Source of the DNA: Hydrogenophaga sp. RAC07
GTDB lineage: Bacteria; Pseudomonadota; Gammaproteobacteria; Burkholderiales; Burkholderiaceae_C
Direction of reading: 5' to 3'
Assembly: GCF_001713375.1 (NCBI RefSeq)
Contig: NZ_CP016449.1
Span: 186,001-250,000 of the forward strand
Length of the DNA stretch: 64,000 nt
Shown: piece by piece, positions 39,301 through 49,342 of the stretch
Layout: the number at the start of each line of letters is the position of its first letter
How positions within the stretch are numbered: position 1 is the first letter of the stretch
Translations under genes and position numbers: made by a program
The notes under the pieces: model-generated
Databases searched by the model: none
What the model saw: only the letters and a program-made list of their open reading frames with translations
What the model was told of the DNA's origin: nothing

Positions 39301-42012
39301 GTGCTGGTGGGCGACGCCCTGCGCCTGCGCCAGATCCTGATGAACCTGGCCGGCAACGCGATCAAGTTCACGGACTTCGGCGAGGTGGTGGTCTCGCTGC
39401 GCGCGCGACGCAGTGGCGCCGACCAGGTGGTGCTTGATGTGGCTGTGCGCGACACCGGCATCGGCATCGCGCCCGAAAACCAGGCCCGCATCTTTGAAGG
39501 TTTCACGCAGGCCGAGTCCAGCACCACACGCCGCTTCGGTGGCACCGGCCTGGGGCTGGTGATCTGCCGCCGCCTGATCGCCTTGATGGGCGGAGAGCTG
39601 GTGATGCACAGCGAAGTCGGCCGCGGCACGCTGTTCAGCTTTTCCGCGTCGCTGGGCTTGCCGGTGGGGACGTCGAACCACCGTGAGCCAGCGCCCCTGG
39701 GGCAAGCCCTGGACGTGCTGATCGTGGACGACAACGACATCGCCCGCGACACGCTGGCCGCCATGGCCCTGGCCAACGGCTGGCGGGTGGAGGTGGTGGC
39801 CGGCGGGGAAGAGGCCATCGAGCGACTCACGCAGGCCCGCCAGATCGGACGCCGCTTTGACGCCGTGTTCATGGACTGGCACATGCCAGGCCTGGATGGC
39901 TGGGAGTCGGCGCGCCGGCTCAAGTCGCCGCCGCTGTGCGAGGCGCTGGACCTGCTGATCATGGTCACGGCGCACGGACGCGAACTGCTGGAAAACAAGA
40001 ACCTCACGGAAAAGAACCTGCTCGACGGGTACCTGATCAAACCGGTGACCGGTTCCATGCTGGTCGATGCCCTGACGCTGGCGCGCGAGGACCGCGCCGG
40101 TGGACCGGCGACCGTGGCTCCGGTGCCGCACCCGGCTGGGCTGCAGGGCCTGCGCATCCTGCTGGTGGAAGACAACGAGACCAACCAGCAGGTGGCCTGC
40201 GAACTGCTGGCGGGCGAGGGCGCGCGCGTCACCGTGGCGGGCAACGGCCAGATTGCGGTGGACCTGCTGGCGGCCGACAGCGCCGCGTTCGAGCTGGTGC
40301 TCATGGACGTGCAGATGCCGGTGATGGACGGGTACACCGCCACACGCTGCATTCGCGACGACCTCGGACTCACGGCGCTGCCCGTGATCGCCATGACCGC
40401 CAATGCCATGGCCGGCGACCGCGAATCCAGCCTGCAGGCGGGCATGACCGACCACGTGGGCAAACCGTTCGACCTGGTCCAGCTGGTGCGCACCATCCAG
40501 CGCCATGCCGTGCAGGCGCGAAGGCAGGCGGTGGGCAGCGGCGTCGGCACTCCCGTCGGCGTGCCCCGCGATGTGCCGGTTGCCGCGCTCGCGCTGGCCA
40601 GCGTGCACGAGATCGACCTGCAGGCGGCACTGCATCGCCTGGGCGGCAGCAGCCGCGCCTATGCCCGCTTCCTGGAGCGCTACATCGACGACCATGCCCG
40701 GCAGCTGGCCGAGCTGAAGACCAGCGTGGCCGCGGGCGACTTCAAGGCCGGCGCGCGGGTGGCGCACACGCTCAAGGGCCTGGCGGGCACACTGGGCATC
40801 ACGGCCCTGGCGGACCTGGGCTTCCGGGCCGAAAAAGCGCTGGCGGCCGCGCGTCACGCGTTCCAGGGCGAAGAACCCGTGCGGCTGCTGGAGAGTTTTG
40901 ACACGGGCCCGCTGCGCGCCCTGCTGGGCGCACTGTCGGCCCCGACCGACGACTCGCCCGATGCGGTGCCGGCGCGGACCGCGGCAACGACCACGTCGCT
41001 CCTGCAGGGCCTGCAGATCCTGCTGGTGGACGACAGCGACATCAACCTCGATGTCACCCGGCACCAGTTGCAGCGCCTGGGGGCGGTGGCCACCTGTGCC
41101 TCGTCGGGTGCGGAAGCCTTGACGCAGCTGCGCACATGGCCGAAGCGCTTTGACGCGGTGCTGATGGATGTGCAGATGCCCGACATGGATGGCCTGGAGA
41201 CCACGCGCCGCATCCGCAGCGAGCTGTCGCTGAGCACCTTGCCCGTGATCGCACTGAGCGCGGGCACTCAGCCGAGCGATCGCCAGGAAGCGCTGGACGC
41301 CGGCATGGACGACTTTCTGAGCAAGGAGCTTGACCTCCAGCATTTGCAGCAGGTGCTGTGTGAGCACATCGAGCGCGCACGTGTGGGTGCCCCGAGCGTG
41401 GCCGTTGCATCTGCGACCGGTCCGTGGAGCACGGTGCAGTGCATGGACCACAGCGCGGCGCTGGAGCGCATGGGTGGCGACGAGGCCTTGTTGCGCCGGT
41501 CGCTGCGCCGCCTGCTCGACGAGTTCGGCCCCTTGCGGCACGCGCCCGCGCCGGTCGACCCCGACCCGGCGGCACGCGCTGCGCTGGCCTCGCGCTTGCA
41601 CAAGCTCAAGGGTGGGGCCGGCCTGGTGGAAGCGCGCCGGGTCTACACCGTGGCGCGCGGGCTGGAAGACCTTTTGCGTGCGCAGGCGCCCTGGGGTTCG
41701 GTGGTGCTGCTGTGGCCACCGCTGTGCGCGGCCCTGGCCGAACTCGAAGACGCCACCAGCGAGCTCTGCGCCGCGGAGTCGGTGCCGGCACCGGGTGTTC
41801 AAGGCAGCGAATCGATCAGCGATGACGCGCTGATGGTGCTGCGGCAGATGCTGCTCGACCAGAACCTGGAGGCGCTGTCGTTCTTTGCCGCACACCGGGA
41901 CGCTCTGGCCGTGCGGCTGGGCCCGGCGCAGGTGCAGCGCCTGTCGGACCTGCTCGACGCGCTGGAATTTGAGGACGCCGCCGGGCTGTTCCCGCAGACC
42001 AGCGCGGTGTGA
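36349..42012 (+). CDS. giant hybrid sensor histidine kinase (CHASE, 4 PAS, HK, REC-REC-Hpt-REC-Hpt)
   Basis: An 1887-residue membrane sensor. In order: TM1 (about 17-37), CHASE domain in the periplasm (38-324), TM2 (325-345), and four PAS domains (about 365-485, 487-610, 614-735 and 744-865). Then come the phospho-acceptor domain with His886 in [10 protein letters not shown] and the ATPase domain (about 990-1100, with DTGIGIAPE and GGTGLGL). The tail has receivers with Asp1176 (FMDWHMPG), Asp1320 (LMDVQMPV) and Asp1607 (LMDVQMPD), and Hpt domains with His1473 (VAHTLKG) and His1751 (RLHKLKGG). CHASE domains bind small extracellular ligands such as cytokinin-like molecules. The final output is not encoded on this protein. 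The start at 36349 has no good ribosome site. Confidence 0.95.
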   Translation: MKPALSSREQTLAGHRLTAVVLCLGLIVSILSAYSLARRVQLDAQADFWRKSDLLATEITQRLSASVYGLRGARGAFVASERVDRAEFKALVESMNLQQTLPGNRGFGWIDPVKRSELPAYLREMRAGDSPGLTLRQFDEKQHDTLYVIRYIEPVDLNQGAMGTDVGSDPRGRAAIEHAIASGETTLTPPVPLTRDGSASPGFLLLKPVYNTGAKLATEAERKAQLKGVLYAPLIARDVLRGINGITDDLLTFQLYTNLEPPTLENWVAGFHSIEGGKGITRTDEPRLPTASAYSQELHFKVYGRSFTVLTSSTSSFEASVTQTPAMVVLGVGILLTLALAWMASHTVRARRQAEALARSMTIDLERLAVVARRTSNAVVITDTQRRITWVNDGFERITGYSMAEVLGQRPGTFLQFEGTDARELARLRETLNAGEPFLGELLNRGKHGREYWIELEIQQLKSEAGKFLGFMAIQNDVTERRLSAAALQSSQAFLDRTGRIGSIGGWEMDLATHSLRWTDQTCRIHDLPPGHVPTLDESIAFYLPDARVQIEEAIDQAIACGQPFDLELPMLTASGRFAWVRVVGELELLGGVPHKLVGAVQDVTARKQLSEAMERSNELLNNVIESLPCALSVVDSQGKLLVANTEFGRLFSLPPHLRQPGVTRFADMVRFSAVRGDFGPGDIDELVHEIIYTANHAAPKQQFERTLMGGEVIELRRGRLDKGGFVSTYTDISARRQAEAQARRSQELMSSALEVTGAGVVIFNADDELVFVNDRYRELYREINDVLQPGARFETLVRANIAFHEPPAARGRTEAWIAQRVRDHREGGDWQRSIPGGRTLRVVERAMPDGHVVSFRFDITEVVQAAEAAQAASQAKSQFLANMSHEIRTPMNAILGMLSLLQRTGLSPRQLDYAGKTENAARSLLGLLNDILDFSKVEAGKLSLDPHPFHVDQLFRELAVVLSASVGDKEIEVLFDIGPDVPQVLVGDALRLRQILMNLAGNAIKFTDFGEVVVSLRARRSGADQVVLDVAVRDTGIGIAPENQARIFEGFTQAESSTTRRFGGTGLGLVICRRLIALMGGELVMHSEVGRGTLFSFSASLGLPVGTSNHREPAPLGQALDVLIVDDNDIARDTLAAMALANGWRVEVVAGGEEAIERLTQARQIGRRFDAVFMDWHMPGLDGWESARRLKSPPLCEALDLLIMVTAHGRELLENKNLTEKNLLDGYLIKPVTGSMLVDALTLAREDRAGGPATVAPVPHPAGLQGLRILLVEDNETNQQVACELLAGEGARVTVAGNGQIAVDLLAADSAAFELVLMDVQMPVMDGYTATRCIRDDLGLTALPVIAMTANAMAGDRESSLQAGMTDHVGKPFDLVQLVRTIQRHAVQARRQAVGSGVGTPVGVPRDVPVAALALASVHEIDLQAALHRLGGSSRAYARFLERYIDDHARQLAELKTSVAAGDFKAGARVAHTLKGLAGTLGITALADLGFRAEKALAAARHAFQGEEPVRLLESFDTGPLRALLGALSAPTDDSPDAVPARTAATTTSLLQGLQILLVDDSDINLDVTRHQLQRLGAVATCASSGAEALTQLRTWPKRFDAVLMDVQMPDMDGLETTRRIRSELSLSTLPVIALSAGTQPSDRQEALDAGMDDFLSKELDLQHLQQVLCEHIERARVGAPSVAVASATGPWSTVQCMDHSAALERMGGDEALLRRSLRRLLDEFGPLRHAPAPVDPDPAARAALASRLHKLKGGAGLVEARRVYTVARGLEDLLRAQAPWGSVVLLWPPLCAALAELEDATSELCAAESVPAPGVQGSESISDDALMVLRQMLLDQNLEALSFFAAHRDALAVRLGPAQVQRLSDLLDALEFEDAAGLFPQTSAV

Positions 42013-42136
42013 CGAAACGGAACAACGGACGCTCAGGGAAAGTCCGGGCGTGTGGGCGCTGCTGCGCCGGTCCATGATGCAGCGATGAGGGTGGCGGCGC
42101 GGGCCGCCGCACCCGCCAGCAACGAGGAGACCCCAC

Positions 42137-43840
42137 ATGCCCACAGAAGCCGCGCCCGGACCGGCATACGCCCAAGGTGCCGACACGCCAGCCCTGCTGG
42201 AACTCACCATCGGCCAGGCGCTGGCGCAGACCGCCGCGCGCTTTGCCGAACGCGAGGCCCTGGTGGTGCCGCACCAGGGCGTGCGCTGGACCTGGAGCGA
42301 GCTGCTGCAACGCACCGATGCCCTGGCCGCAGGCCTGCTGGCGCTCGGCCTGCAGCCCGGTGAGCGCGTGGGCATCTGGGCGCCCAACTGCGCCGAGTGG
42401 ACGCTGATGCAGTTCGCCACCGCGCGTGCCGGGCTGATTCTGGTGAACATCAACCCGGCCTACCGCGCCAGCGAACTGGCCTACGCAATCAACAAGGTGG
42501 CCTGCACCGCGCTGGTGATGGCGCCCGCGCTCAAGACCAGCAACTACATCGACATCCTGCACAGCCTGGCGCCCGAACTCGACAGCTGCGCGCCCGGCGA
42601 ACTGGTGGCCGAACAGCTGCCGCACCTGCGCTGGGTGCTGCGCCTGGGCGACGGGCACACGCCCGGCATGCTCAACTTCAACGACGTGCCGGTGTGGGCC
42701 GGCCCCGAACACCTGAGCCAGCTGGCCAGCATCGGCCCCACGCTCTCGAACACCGACCCGATCAACATCCAGTTCACCTCGGGCACCACCGGCTTTCCCA
42801 AGGGCGCCACGCTCACCCACCGCAACATCCTCAACAACGGCTACTTCGTGGGCGAGGCGATCCGCCTCACGCCCGAAGACCGGCTGTGCATTCCCGTGCC
42901 GCTGTACCACTGCTTCGGCATGGTCATGGGCAACCTGGCCTGCCTCACCCACGGCTGCACCATGGTCTATCCATCGGAAGCGTTTGATCCGGCGGCCGTG
43001 TTGCAGACCGTGCAGGCCGAGCGCTGCACCTCGCTCTACGGCGTGCCCACCATGTTCATCGCGGTGCTCGACCACCCCCGGTTCGCCAGCACCGATCTGG
43101 GCAGCCTGCGCACCGGCATCATGGCCGGCTCGCCGTGCCCCATCGAGGTGATGAAACGGGTGGCGACCTCCATGAACATGCGCGAGGTGACCATCGCCTA
43201 CGGCATGACCGAGACCTCACCCGTGTCCACGCAAAGCGCGGTGGACGACCCGCTGGAGCGGCGCGTGTCCACCGTGGGCCGGGTGCAGCCGCACCTGGAG
43301 GTGCAGATCGTGGACACCGACGGCCGGCGTGTGGCGCGCGGCGTGGTGGGTGAACTCTGCACGCGTGGCTATTCGGTGATGCAGGGCTACTGGGCCGACC
43401 GCGACAAGACGCAGGAAGCCATCGACACCGAGGGCTGGATGCACACCGGCGACCTCGCCACCATGGACGACGAGGGCTATGTGAACATCGTCGGGCGCTT
43501 GAAGGACATGGTGATCCGCGGTGGCGAAAACGTGTACCCCCGCGAGATCGAGGAGTTCTATTACCGCCACCCGAAGGTGCAGGACGTGCAGGTGGTCGGT
43601 GTGCCCGACGCGCGTTATGGGGAGGTGCTGTGCGCCTGTGTCGTGCTCAAGGCCGGCCAGAGCGGCACGGCCGAAGAACTGCAGGCGTTTGCGCAGGGGC
43701 AGATCGCGCACTACAAGGTGCCGCGCTACATCGAGTTTGTCGACGCATTCCCCATGACCATCACCGGCAAGATCCAGAAATTCGTGTTGCGCAAGGCCAT
43801 GGTGGAGAGACTGGGACTGAGTGAAATTGCCACCGCTTGA
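42137..43840 (+). CDS. fatty acyl-CoA synthetase, AMP-binding family
   Basis: A 567-residue acyl-CoA ligase. The AMP/ATP P-loop is [14 protein letters not shown], the A8 hinge region is [19 protein letters not shown], and the catalytic C-terminal Lys is in [14 protein letters not shown]. The acid-specificity region contains [10 protein letters not shown]. It resembles medium-chain or general fatty acyl-CoA synthetases used in beta-oxidation. It starts at 42137 behind GAGGAGACCCC. It stands alone between the giant kinase and a short gene of unknown function. Confidence 0.92.
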   Translation: MPTEAAPGPAYAQGADTPALLELTIGQALAQTAARFAEREALVVPHQGVRWTWSELLQRTDALAAGLLALGLQPGERVGIWAPNCAEWTLMQFATARAGLILVNINPAYRASELAYAINKVACTALVMAPALKTSNYIDILHSLAPELDSCAPGELVAEQLPHLRWVLRLGDGHTPGMLNFNDVPVWAGPEHLSQLASIGPTLSNTDPINIQFTSGTTGFPKGATLTHRNILNNGYFVGEAIRLTPEDRLCIPVPLYHCFGMVMGNLACLTHGCTMVYPSEAFDPAAVLQTVQAERCTSLYGVPTMFIAVLDHPRFASTDLGSLRTGIMAGSPCPIEVMKRVATSMNMREVTIAYGMTETSPVSTQSAVDDPLERRVSTVGRVQPHLEVQIVDTDGRRVARGVVGELCTRGYSVMQGYWADRDKTQEAIDTEGWMHTGDLATMDDEGYVNIVGRLKDMVIRGGENVYPREIEEFYYRHPKVQDVQVVGVPDARYGEVLCACVVLKAGQSGTAEELQAFAQGQIAHYKVPRYIEFVDAFPMTITGKIQKFVLRKAMVERLGLSEIATA

Positions 43841-43902
43841 GGACAGCGGGTACGACTTTCGACGTGCGTTGCGGATTCTGCTGCGGCGAGTTGTGTGATC
43901 CA

Positions 43903-43961
43903 TTACCCAAAGCGTCCCTCAAACGGGGGTGTTTCTGGCGATGTGGGTTACCTTGGGTAAC
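43903..43961. promoter_or_regulatory. inverted TTACCCAA repeats in the gap after the acyl-CoA ligase
   Basis: TTACCCAA (43903-43910) and its complement TTGGGTAA (43953-43960) face each other 42 bp apart. The right copy is also part of a small GTTACC-TTG-GGTAAC palindrome (43947-43961). The 228-bp gap holds no other clear feature, and the AT content is high relative to flanking coding DNA. It might be an operator for the downstream short gene. Confidence 0.3.
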
Positions 43962-44068
43962 AGATCCGAACAACAACACGAAGCCCACGAGCACCCCATG
44001 TCCTTGAAACGCCCACGGCCTCAGGCCCTCCGTTCTCGTTCTGTGTTGATCCGTCCGGCACCGCGCCG

Positions 44069-44485
44069 ATGATCCGGCTGGCCCATACGGCACACGGCGA
44101 TTTTCCGGTCCGCGTGGTGGTGGGGCGCATCCTGTCGGTGTCTCCGCATCCCGCACCCGCGCAGACGCAGACAGACGACAGGCCGGAACTGAGCTGCACC
44201 CGGGTGCTCATCGAACACGACGACCGGGTCCGGGAGTTGTTTCTGGTTCACCTGGCGCCGCTGGACCTCCTGCCGCACCGCAACCTCACCCTCGTCACCG
44301 GCTGCGAGGTGGAGCGCGAATGGCCGCTCTACATCTACAGCCCCCATGAGAAAAACCACCGGCGCTTCGACGAGCACATCGGGCGGTTTCTCAACAGCCA
44401 GGGCGGTGAGCCGCTGAGCGAGACCGACCAGCGCCTGATCTGGTCCGCCATCCTGCTGCAGGTCTTGCCTAGCGGAATACGCTGA
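44069..44485 (+). CDS. short protein of unknown function
   Basis: A 138-residue protein without signal or membrane segments ([19 protein letters not shown] at the N-terminus; [35 protein letters not shown]). It was not recognised as a family member. Strand-rich first half and charged second half suggest a small cytoplasmic domain. It overlaps the convergent chemoreceptor gene by 17 bp. Codon use looks like a real gene, but confidence is moderate. Confidence 0.5.
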   Translation: MIRLAHTAHGDFPVRVVVGRILSVSPHPAPAQTQTDDRPELSCTRVLIEHDDRVRELFLVHLAPLDLLPHRNLTLVTGCEVEREWPLYIYSPHEKNHRRFDEHIGRFLNSQGGEPLSETDQRLIWSAILLQVLPSGIR

Positions 44486-46013
44486 CCGCTTCGACCAGGC
44501 GCTGGGTCTGCTGCTGCAGGCTGGCCGAAGCCGCGGCACCTTGCTCCACCAGGGCCGAGTTCTGCTGCGTCACCTGATCGAGGTGGCCCACCGCCTGGCT
44601 CACCTGCTGGATGCCGCCGCTCTGTTCGATGGTCGCCGCGCTGATCTCGCCAATGAGTTCGGTGACCTGGGTGACCTGGCGCACGATGTCGTCCATGGTC
44701 TTGCCGGCGTCGTCCACCAGGCGCGAGCCGGCTTCCACCTTGTCCACGCTGGCGCCGATCAGGCCCTTGATTTCCTTGGCGGCGGCTGCGCTGCGCTGCG
44801 CGAGGTTGCGCACCTCACCGGCCACCACCGCAAAACCCCGGCCCTGTTCGCCAGCGCGTGCCGCTTCCACCGCGGCGTTGAGCGCCAGGATGTTGGTCTG
44901 GAACGCGATGCCGTCGATGACGCCGATGATGTCGGCGATCTTGCGTGAGCTCGCGGTGATGTCGCTCATGGTGTTGACCACCTGCGCCACCGCCTGACCG
45001 CCGCGCGAGGCCGCTTCGCTGGCCGTGCCCGAGAGCTGGTTGGCCTGGCGCGAGGTGTCGGCGTTCTGCCGCACCGTGGCCGTCATCTGTTCCATCGAGG
45101 CTGCGGTTTCCTGCAGGCTGGAGGCGGCCTGTTCGGTGCGCTGGCTCAGGTCGTTGTTGCCCTGGGCGATCTCGCTCACCGCCGTCTGCACCGTCATCAC
45201 CTGCGCGCTCACGTCGTCGATCAACCAGCGGAACATCAGACCGAGCTGGCTGATGGTGCGCAGCGTCATGCCGATCTCGTCCACACGGTCCATGTGTGCC
45301 GCCTTCTGGCTCTCGCCGCTGGCCACGCGCAGGGCCTGCGTGAGCAGTTCTTCCAGCGGGCCGGCGATCTGGCTCTCGAGGAACCCGCTGGCCAGCACCA
45401 CGGCAAACGTGGACAGACCCGCCAATGGCAGCCACTGTGCACCCCCCAGACCCAGCGCCCAAGCGCTGCCCAGCAGGCTGCCCAACAACAAGGCAAAGGC
45501 CAGGCGGATGCGGCTGCGCACACGCATCGTCTTGAACATGGACGTGAAGCCCATGAGACCCGTGCGCAGCAGCAGGCCCTTGTGCAGCTTGAGGTGCCCG
45601 GCGCGGCCTTCGCGCATGTCGGCGTAGAGCCGCTCGGCGCCGGCGATTTCTGCCTTGCTGGCTTTGGTGCGCACCGACATGTAGCCCTGGTGCTGCCCGT
45701 TGCGGATCACCGGCGTGGCGTTGGCGCGCACCCAGTAGTGGTCGCCGTTCTTGCGGCGGTTTTTCACCAGCGCCGTCCAGGGCTCACCACCTTTGAGCGT
45801 GGCCCACATGTCGGCAAACGCCTCCTTGGGCATGTCGGGGTGGCGCACCAGGTTGTGCGGCTGGTGCTGGATCTCCTCCAGGGTGAATCCGCTCACGTCC
45901 AAAAACGCCGCGTTGGCGTAGGTGATGCGGCTCTGCGTGTCGGTGGTCGACATCAGCGTCGCGTTGTCTGGGAATTCGTATTCGCGCTGGGTGACGGGGG
46001 TGTTGAGTCGCAC
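44469..46013 (-). CDS. methyl-accepting chemotaxis protein with PAS domain, Aer-like
   Basis: A 514-residue receptor. The PAS domain (1-120) begins with the Aer-like [19 protein letters not shown] and holds [10 protein letters not shown] and [15 protein letters not shown]; it may bind FAD to sense redox or oxygen. Two membrane helices lie at about 170-205. The C-terminal methyl-accepting domain contains the conserved signalling tip [19 protein letters not shown] and [14 protein letters not shown], which contact CheA and CheW. The GTG at 46013 gives the family N-terminus; the frame is open to 46061. A FliA-like promoter element is upstream at 46045-46086. Confidence 0.9.
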   Translation of the reverse strand: MRLNTPVTQREYEFPDNATLMSTTDTQSRITYANAAFLDVSGFTLEEIQHQPHNLVRHPDMPKEAFADMWATLKGGEPWTALVKNRRKNGDHYWVRANATPVIRNGQHQGYMSVRTKASKAEIAGAERLYADMREGRAGHLKLHKGLLLRTGLMGFTSMFKTMRVRSRIRLAFALLLGSLLGSAWALGLGGAQWLPLAGLSTFAVVLASGFLESQIAGPLEELLTQALRVASGESQKAAHMDRVDEIGMTLRTISQLGLMFRWLIDDVSAQVMTVQTAVSEIAQGNNDLSQRTEQAASSLQETAASMEQMTATVRQNADTSRQANQLSGTASEAASRGGQAVAQVVNTMSDITASSRKIADIIGVIDGIAFQTNILALNAAVEAARAGEQGRGFAVVAGEVRNLAQRSAAAAKEIKGLIGASVDKVEAGSRLVDDAGKTMDDIVRQVTQVTELIGEISAATIEQSGGIQQVSQAVGHLDQVTQQNSALVEQGAAASASLQQQTQRLVEAVSVFR

Positions 46014-46044
46014 GGTGGTTCCAGGTCGTTGGGGGTATGACTCC

Positions 46045-46086
46045 TTATCGACCTCCCACACGCGTGCTTGTGTAGGGAAAGCTGGA
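46045..46086 (-). promoter_or_regulatory. FliA-like promoter of the chemoreceptor gene
   Basis: On the minus strand, GTCGATAA (46052-46045) matches the flagellar sigma-28 -10 (GCCGATAA) with one change. A 21-base element containing CCCTACACAAGC (46086-46066) ends 13 bp upstream. The same element, with one base change, and GCCGATCT at the same distance lie upstream of the pilin gene (57684-57725). FliA control of a chemoreceptor is expected from other bacteria. Confidence 0.6.
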
Positions 46087-46104
46087 TACCTGCGGGGCGC
46101 CAGG

Positions 46105-46593
46105 TCAGCGCATCGGCCAGAGCGCGGTCGCGGACAGGCTCTGTTGTGGCCTGCCTGCGGGCCGGGCGGTGCTGCGGGAAGTCAGGCTGCACAGACGCAG
46201 GGTCTCCGGATCCTTGGAGCCGTTGAAGAAGGCCTGCAGTGCCAGGCGAAACACCAGTTCCTGCGGTGCGGCCTCGCTGAACAGCGTCATGCACGAGAAG
46301 AACTTCAGGTCGTCGGGCACGCCGAGAATCTGGCTGGCCGATTGCTGGGTGTGGCGCAGCACGGCGGTGGTGCACTCGTGCAGGCGGCGGCCGAGCACGG
46401 GGTGCCGCTGGTAGGCGCGCGCTTCGTCCAGGCACTCGATGCCGTAGAACTGCGCCTTCTGGCTGCAGCCCAGGCCGCGGTGTTGCGGAAAGACGAACCA
46501 GATCCAGTGGCTTTGTTTGCGCCCGGCCTTGAGCTCTTCCAGCGCCTGTTCGTAGACGGGTTCCTGGGCATCGAGAAATCGTTGGAGGTTCAT
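46105..46593 (-). CDS. DUF1810-family protein
   Basis: A 162-residue protein ([20 protein letters not shown]). The segment [15 protein letters not shown] and the [20 protein letters not shown] helix are characteristic of DUF1810, a small domain of unknown function found in many bacteria. The ATG at 46593 gives the family N-terminus; the frame stays open far upstream without homologous sequence. It is divergent from the acyl-CoA ligase with about 160 bp between starts, in which nothing clear was seen. Confidence 0.85.
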   Translation of the reverse strand: MNLQRFLDAQEPVYEQALEELKAGRKQSHWIWFVFPQHRGLGCSQKAQFYGIECLDEARAYQRHPVLGRRLHECTTAVLRHTQQSASQILGVPDDLKFFSCMTLFSEAAPQELVFRLALQAFFNGSKDPETLRLCSLTSRSTARPAGRPQQSLSATALWPMR

Positions 46594-46752
46594 GGCGGAA
46601 CTTGGCTGCGGAGAAGTGTGAAAACTATCACGCAGAGCGCGCTGTGGGCACCACATGTGGGGGATGCTGCGGTGCAAGGTGAGGACCGGCACCAAGGCAC
46701 TAGGATGGCGTTTGCCTGCCGACAGCCCACCCACAAAGACAACCGAGACAAC

Positions 46753-48471
46753 ATGACCCACCCCACATCCTCCACCCAGGCCTTTCTCGCCGCGCGCGAC
46801 CAGTTGCTCAGCCTGCGTGGCGACCCGGCCGCCGCCAGCGCGCAGTTTCGTTGGCCCCGCCTCACCGAGTTCAACTGGGCGCTGGACCACTTCGACGCCC
46901 TGGCGCGTGGCAACGACGCCACGGCGCTGTGGATCGTGGATGCCAACGGCACGGAGGAGCGTTTTTCGTTTGCGCAGCTCTCGGCGCGTTCCAGCCAGGT
47001 GGCCAACTTTCTGCGTGCGCAGGGCGTGCGGCGCGGAGACCGGGTGCTCATGGTGCTGGGCAACGAGCCGGCGCTGTGGGACACGATGCTCGCGGCCATC
47101 AAACTGGGCGCGGTGCTGATCCCCGCCACGTCGCTGCTCACGCCGGAGGACCTGCGCGATCGCATCGAACGCGGCGCGGTGAAACACGTGGTGGTGGGCG
47201 CCGTGCAGGTGCCCAAGTTCGAGGCCATCACCGGTGCGTTCTCGCGCATCTGTGTGGGCGCGCCGCAGCCGGGCTGGGTGAACTTCGACGACTCACGCGC
47301 GCACCCGGTCGACTTCGATCCACAAGGCAGCACGCTCGCCACCGACCCGATGCTGCTGTACTTCACCTCGGGCACCACCTCGCAGCCCAAGCTGGTGCTG
47401 CACACGCACCAGAGTTACCCGGTGGGCCACCTCTCCACCATGTACTGGCTCGGCCTGCGCCCGGGCGACGTGCACCTCAACATCTCCTCGCCCGGTTGGG
47501 CCAAGCACGCCTGGAGCTGTTTCTTCGCCCCCTGGAACGCGGGCGCCTGCGTCTTCATTTACAACACCCCGCGCTTCAGCGCGCAAGGCCTGCTGGCCGT
47601 GCTGGAGCGCTGCCGTGTGACCAGCCTGTGTGCGCCGCCCACGGTGTGGCGCATGTTGATCCAGGAAGACCTGGCCGCGTGGCAGGGCCGCCTGGCGCTG
47701 CGCGAGGTGATCGGCGCGGGCGAACCGCTGAACCCGGAAATCATCGAGCAGATCCGCAAGGCCTGGGGCCTCACGCTGCGCGACGGCTACGGCCAGACCG
47801 AAACCACTGCGCAGGTGGGCAACGCGCCAGGCCTGCCCTTGAAGCCCGGCTCCATGGGCCTGCCGCTGCCCGGCTACAAGATCACGCTGCTGGATGGCGA
47901 CGGCCATGAAGCCGACGAGGGCGAGGTCTGCATCGACCTGCGCGATCGCCCGCTGGGCCTGATGGTGGGCTACCTCGATGCGCCCGAGAAGAACGCGGAA
48001 GTGATGCGCGGTGGCCACTACCACACGGGCGACACCGCCGCGCGCGACGCCGATGGTTACCTCACCTTCGTCGGCCGCGCCGACGACGTGTTCAAAGCCT
48101 CGGGTTACCGCATCAGCCCGTTTGAACTGGAGAGCGCACTGATTGAACACGAAGCGGTGGTGGAGGTGGCCGTGGTGCCGTGCCCGGACCCGGTGCGCAC
48201 GGCCGTGCCCAAGGCCTATTTGCTGCTCGCGCCCGGCTTCACGCCCGGTCCGGCGCTGGCCGAGGCCATCTTCGCGTTCGCGCGCCAGCAACTCGCGCCC
48301 TACAAACGTGTGCGCCGCATCGAGTTCGTGAGCGAACTGCCCAAGACCATCTCGGGCAAGATCCGCCGCGTTCAGCTGCGCGCGCAGGAGGTGGAGCGGC
48401 AGGTCGCGGGTGCGCGTGGTGCGGGCGAATTTCTGGAAAGTGATTTCCCGAACCTGAGGCTGGACGACTGA
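46753..48471 (+). CDS. acyl-CoA synthetase, benzoate/medium-chain-like
   Basis: A 572-residue AMP-forming ligase. ATP-binding is LLYFTSGTTSQPKLVLHT, the A5 segment is LRDGYGQTETTAQVGN, and the catalytic Lys lies in KTISGKIRRVQLR. The long N-terminal region and the segment ISSPGWAKHAWSCFFAPWN are like acyl-CoA synthetases of the benzoate or medium-chain group. The substrate cannot be set from sequence. It starts at 46753 (ACAACATG, weak ribosome site) and has its own divergent upstream region. A paralogue of different subgroup lies at 42137. Confidence 0.88.
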   Translation: MTHPTSSTQAFLAARDQLLSLRGDPAAASAQFRWPRLTEFNWALDHFDALARGNDATALWIVDANGTEERFSFAQLSARSSQVANFLRAQGVRRGDRVLMVLGNEPALWDTMLAAIKLGAVLIPATSLLTPEDLRDRIERGAVKHVVVGAVQVPKFEAITGAFSRICVGAPQPGWVNFDDSRAHPVDFDPQGSTLATDPMLLYFTSGTTSQPKLVLHTHQSYPVGHLSTMYWLGLRPGDVHLNISSPGWAKHAWSCFFAPWNAGACVFIYNTPRFSAQGLLAVLERCRVTSLCAPPTVWRMLIQEDLAAWQGRLALREVIGAGEPLNPEIIEQIRKAWGLTLRDGYGQTETTAQVGNAPGLPLKPGSMGLPLPGYKITLLDGDGHEADEGEVCIDLRDRPLGLMVGYLDAPEKNAEVMRGGHYHTGDTAARDADGYLTFVGRADDVFKASGYRISPFELESALIEHEAVVEVAVVPCPDPVRTAVPKAYLLLAPGFTPGPALAEAIFAFARQQLAPYKRVRRIEFVSELPKTISGKIRRVQLRAQEVERQVAGARGAGEFLESDFPNLRLDD

Positions 48472-48579
48472 CCTGTGCGGGCTGCCTCAAACGGGTGAGC
48501 CGTGCCTCCGGAACCACTTTTCAAAGGCGAAGCAGAGGATCAGAATCCCAGCCCCTCGTGGTGAAAAAGGAGGTTGGCC

Positions 48580-49341
48580 ATGAAAGCAAACATCCCTGCC
48601 TTGGGTCTGTCGGTGGCGGTCGGTCTGGCGGCCTGCGGAGGTGGCGAGTTGCTGGCGGTGCTGCAGATCGTCACGCCCCTGGGGGGCGCCTGGAGCAATG
48701 CCGGGTTCACCACCACCATCCAGTTCACCAACCTGCAGCCAGCCACCCAGGTGTTCCTGTCCCGGTTCGATGTCACGGCCACCATCGACTCCGACGACGG
48801 GGTGTGTGGTGCGACCCCGGGCAACCCGGTGGATGTGTTGGGCACGCTGGACAACGGCTCCGTGGTGCTGCGACCTGTGGCTCCGGCGAACGCGCCCAAC
48901 TGCGTCCAGGGCAGCTTCTCCGACCTGCGCAAGCTGGACACCGTGGCACTCGGTGCGCAGCCAGCGCGCAGCTACACCAACAGCCGCGTCGATGTGCAGA
49001 TGCAGCAGGGCTTGTGGGTCAGCGAGAACGGAGCGCTCACCCTCAAGTTCAATGAGCCGTCGTCGGTCGACAACTTCACCGGCGCCAACACCGAGCCCGT
49101 GACCGGCTGCAATGTGAGCGTTCCCGCCGCCAAGGTCAACTTCGCCGGCGAGATGCGGGGTTTTGTCGTGGCCACGATGAGCCGCCCGCTGATCCCCGAG
49201 CTGGTGAACCCGTTGAACAACCTCGAGCGGTATTTCACACAGGTCGAATTCGTCGACGGTGCCACCTTGCGGCTGCTCAATGCGGGTGGCCAGCTGGTGA
49301 CGCTCAAACGCCAGCCCAACCCGAACAACGTGGCGTGCTGA
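48580..49341 (+). CDS. lipoprotein, unknown function
   Basis: A 253-residue protein with a lipoprotein signal: hydrophobic segment and the lipobox VGLAAC followed by GGG. The ribosome site AAGGAGG (48567-48573) is perfect and at good distance. The mature part has repeated strand-like segments (FTTTIQFTNLQPATQ, GSVVLRPVAPANAPN) and three further Cys. It is not recognised as a family. An outer-membrane or periplasmic location is likely. It is convergent with the aspartic protease gene by 2 bp. Confidence 0.7.
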   Translation: MKANIPALGLSVAVGLAACGGGELLAVLQIVTPLGGAWSNAGFTTTIQFTNLQPATQVFLSRFDVTATIDSDDGVCGATPGNPVDVLGTLDNGSVVLRPVAPANAPNCVQGSFSDLRKLDTVALGAQPARSYTNSRVDVQMQQGLWVSENGALTLKFNEPSSVDNFTGANTEPVTGCNVSVPAAKVNFAGEMRGFVVATMSRPLIPELVNPLNNLERYFTQVEFVDGATLRLLNAGGQLVTLKRQPNPNNVAC

Positions 49342-49342
49342 G

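Noticed and set aside
36364..42453. Minus-strand open frame of 2029 codons opposite the giant kinase
   Set aside because: It is the antisense shadow of a high-GC coding sequence. The plus strand has a coherent domain order and catalytic residues. The translated minus frame is His/Gln/Arg-rich without any recognisable fold.
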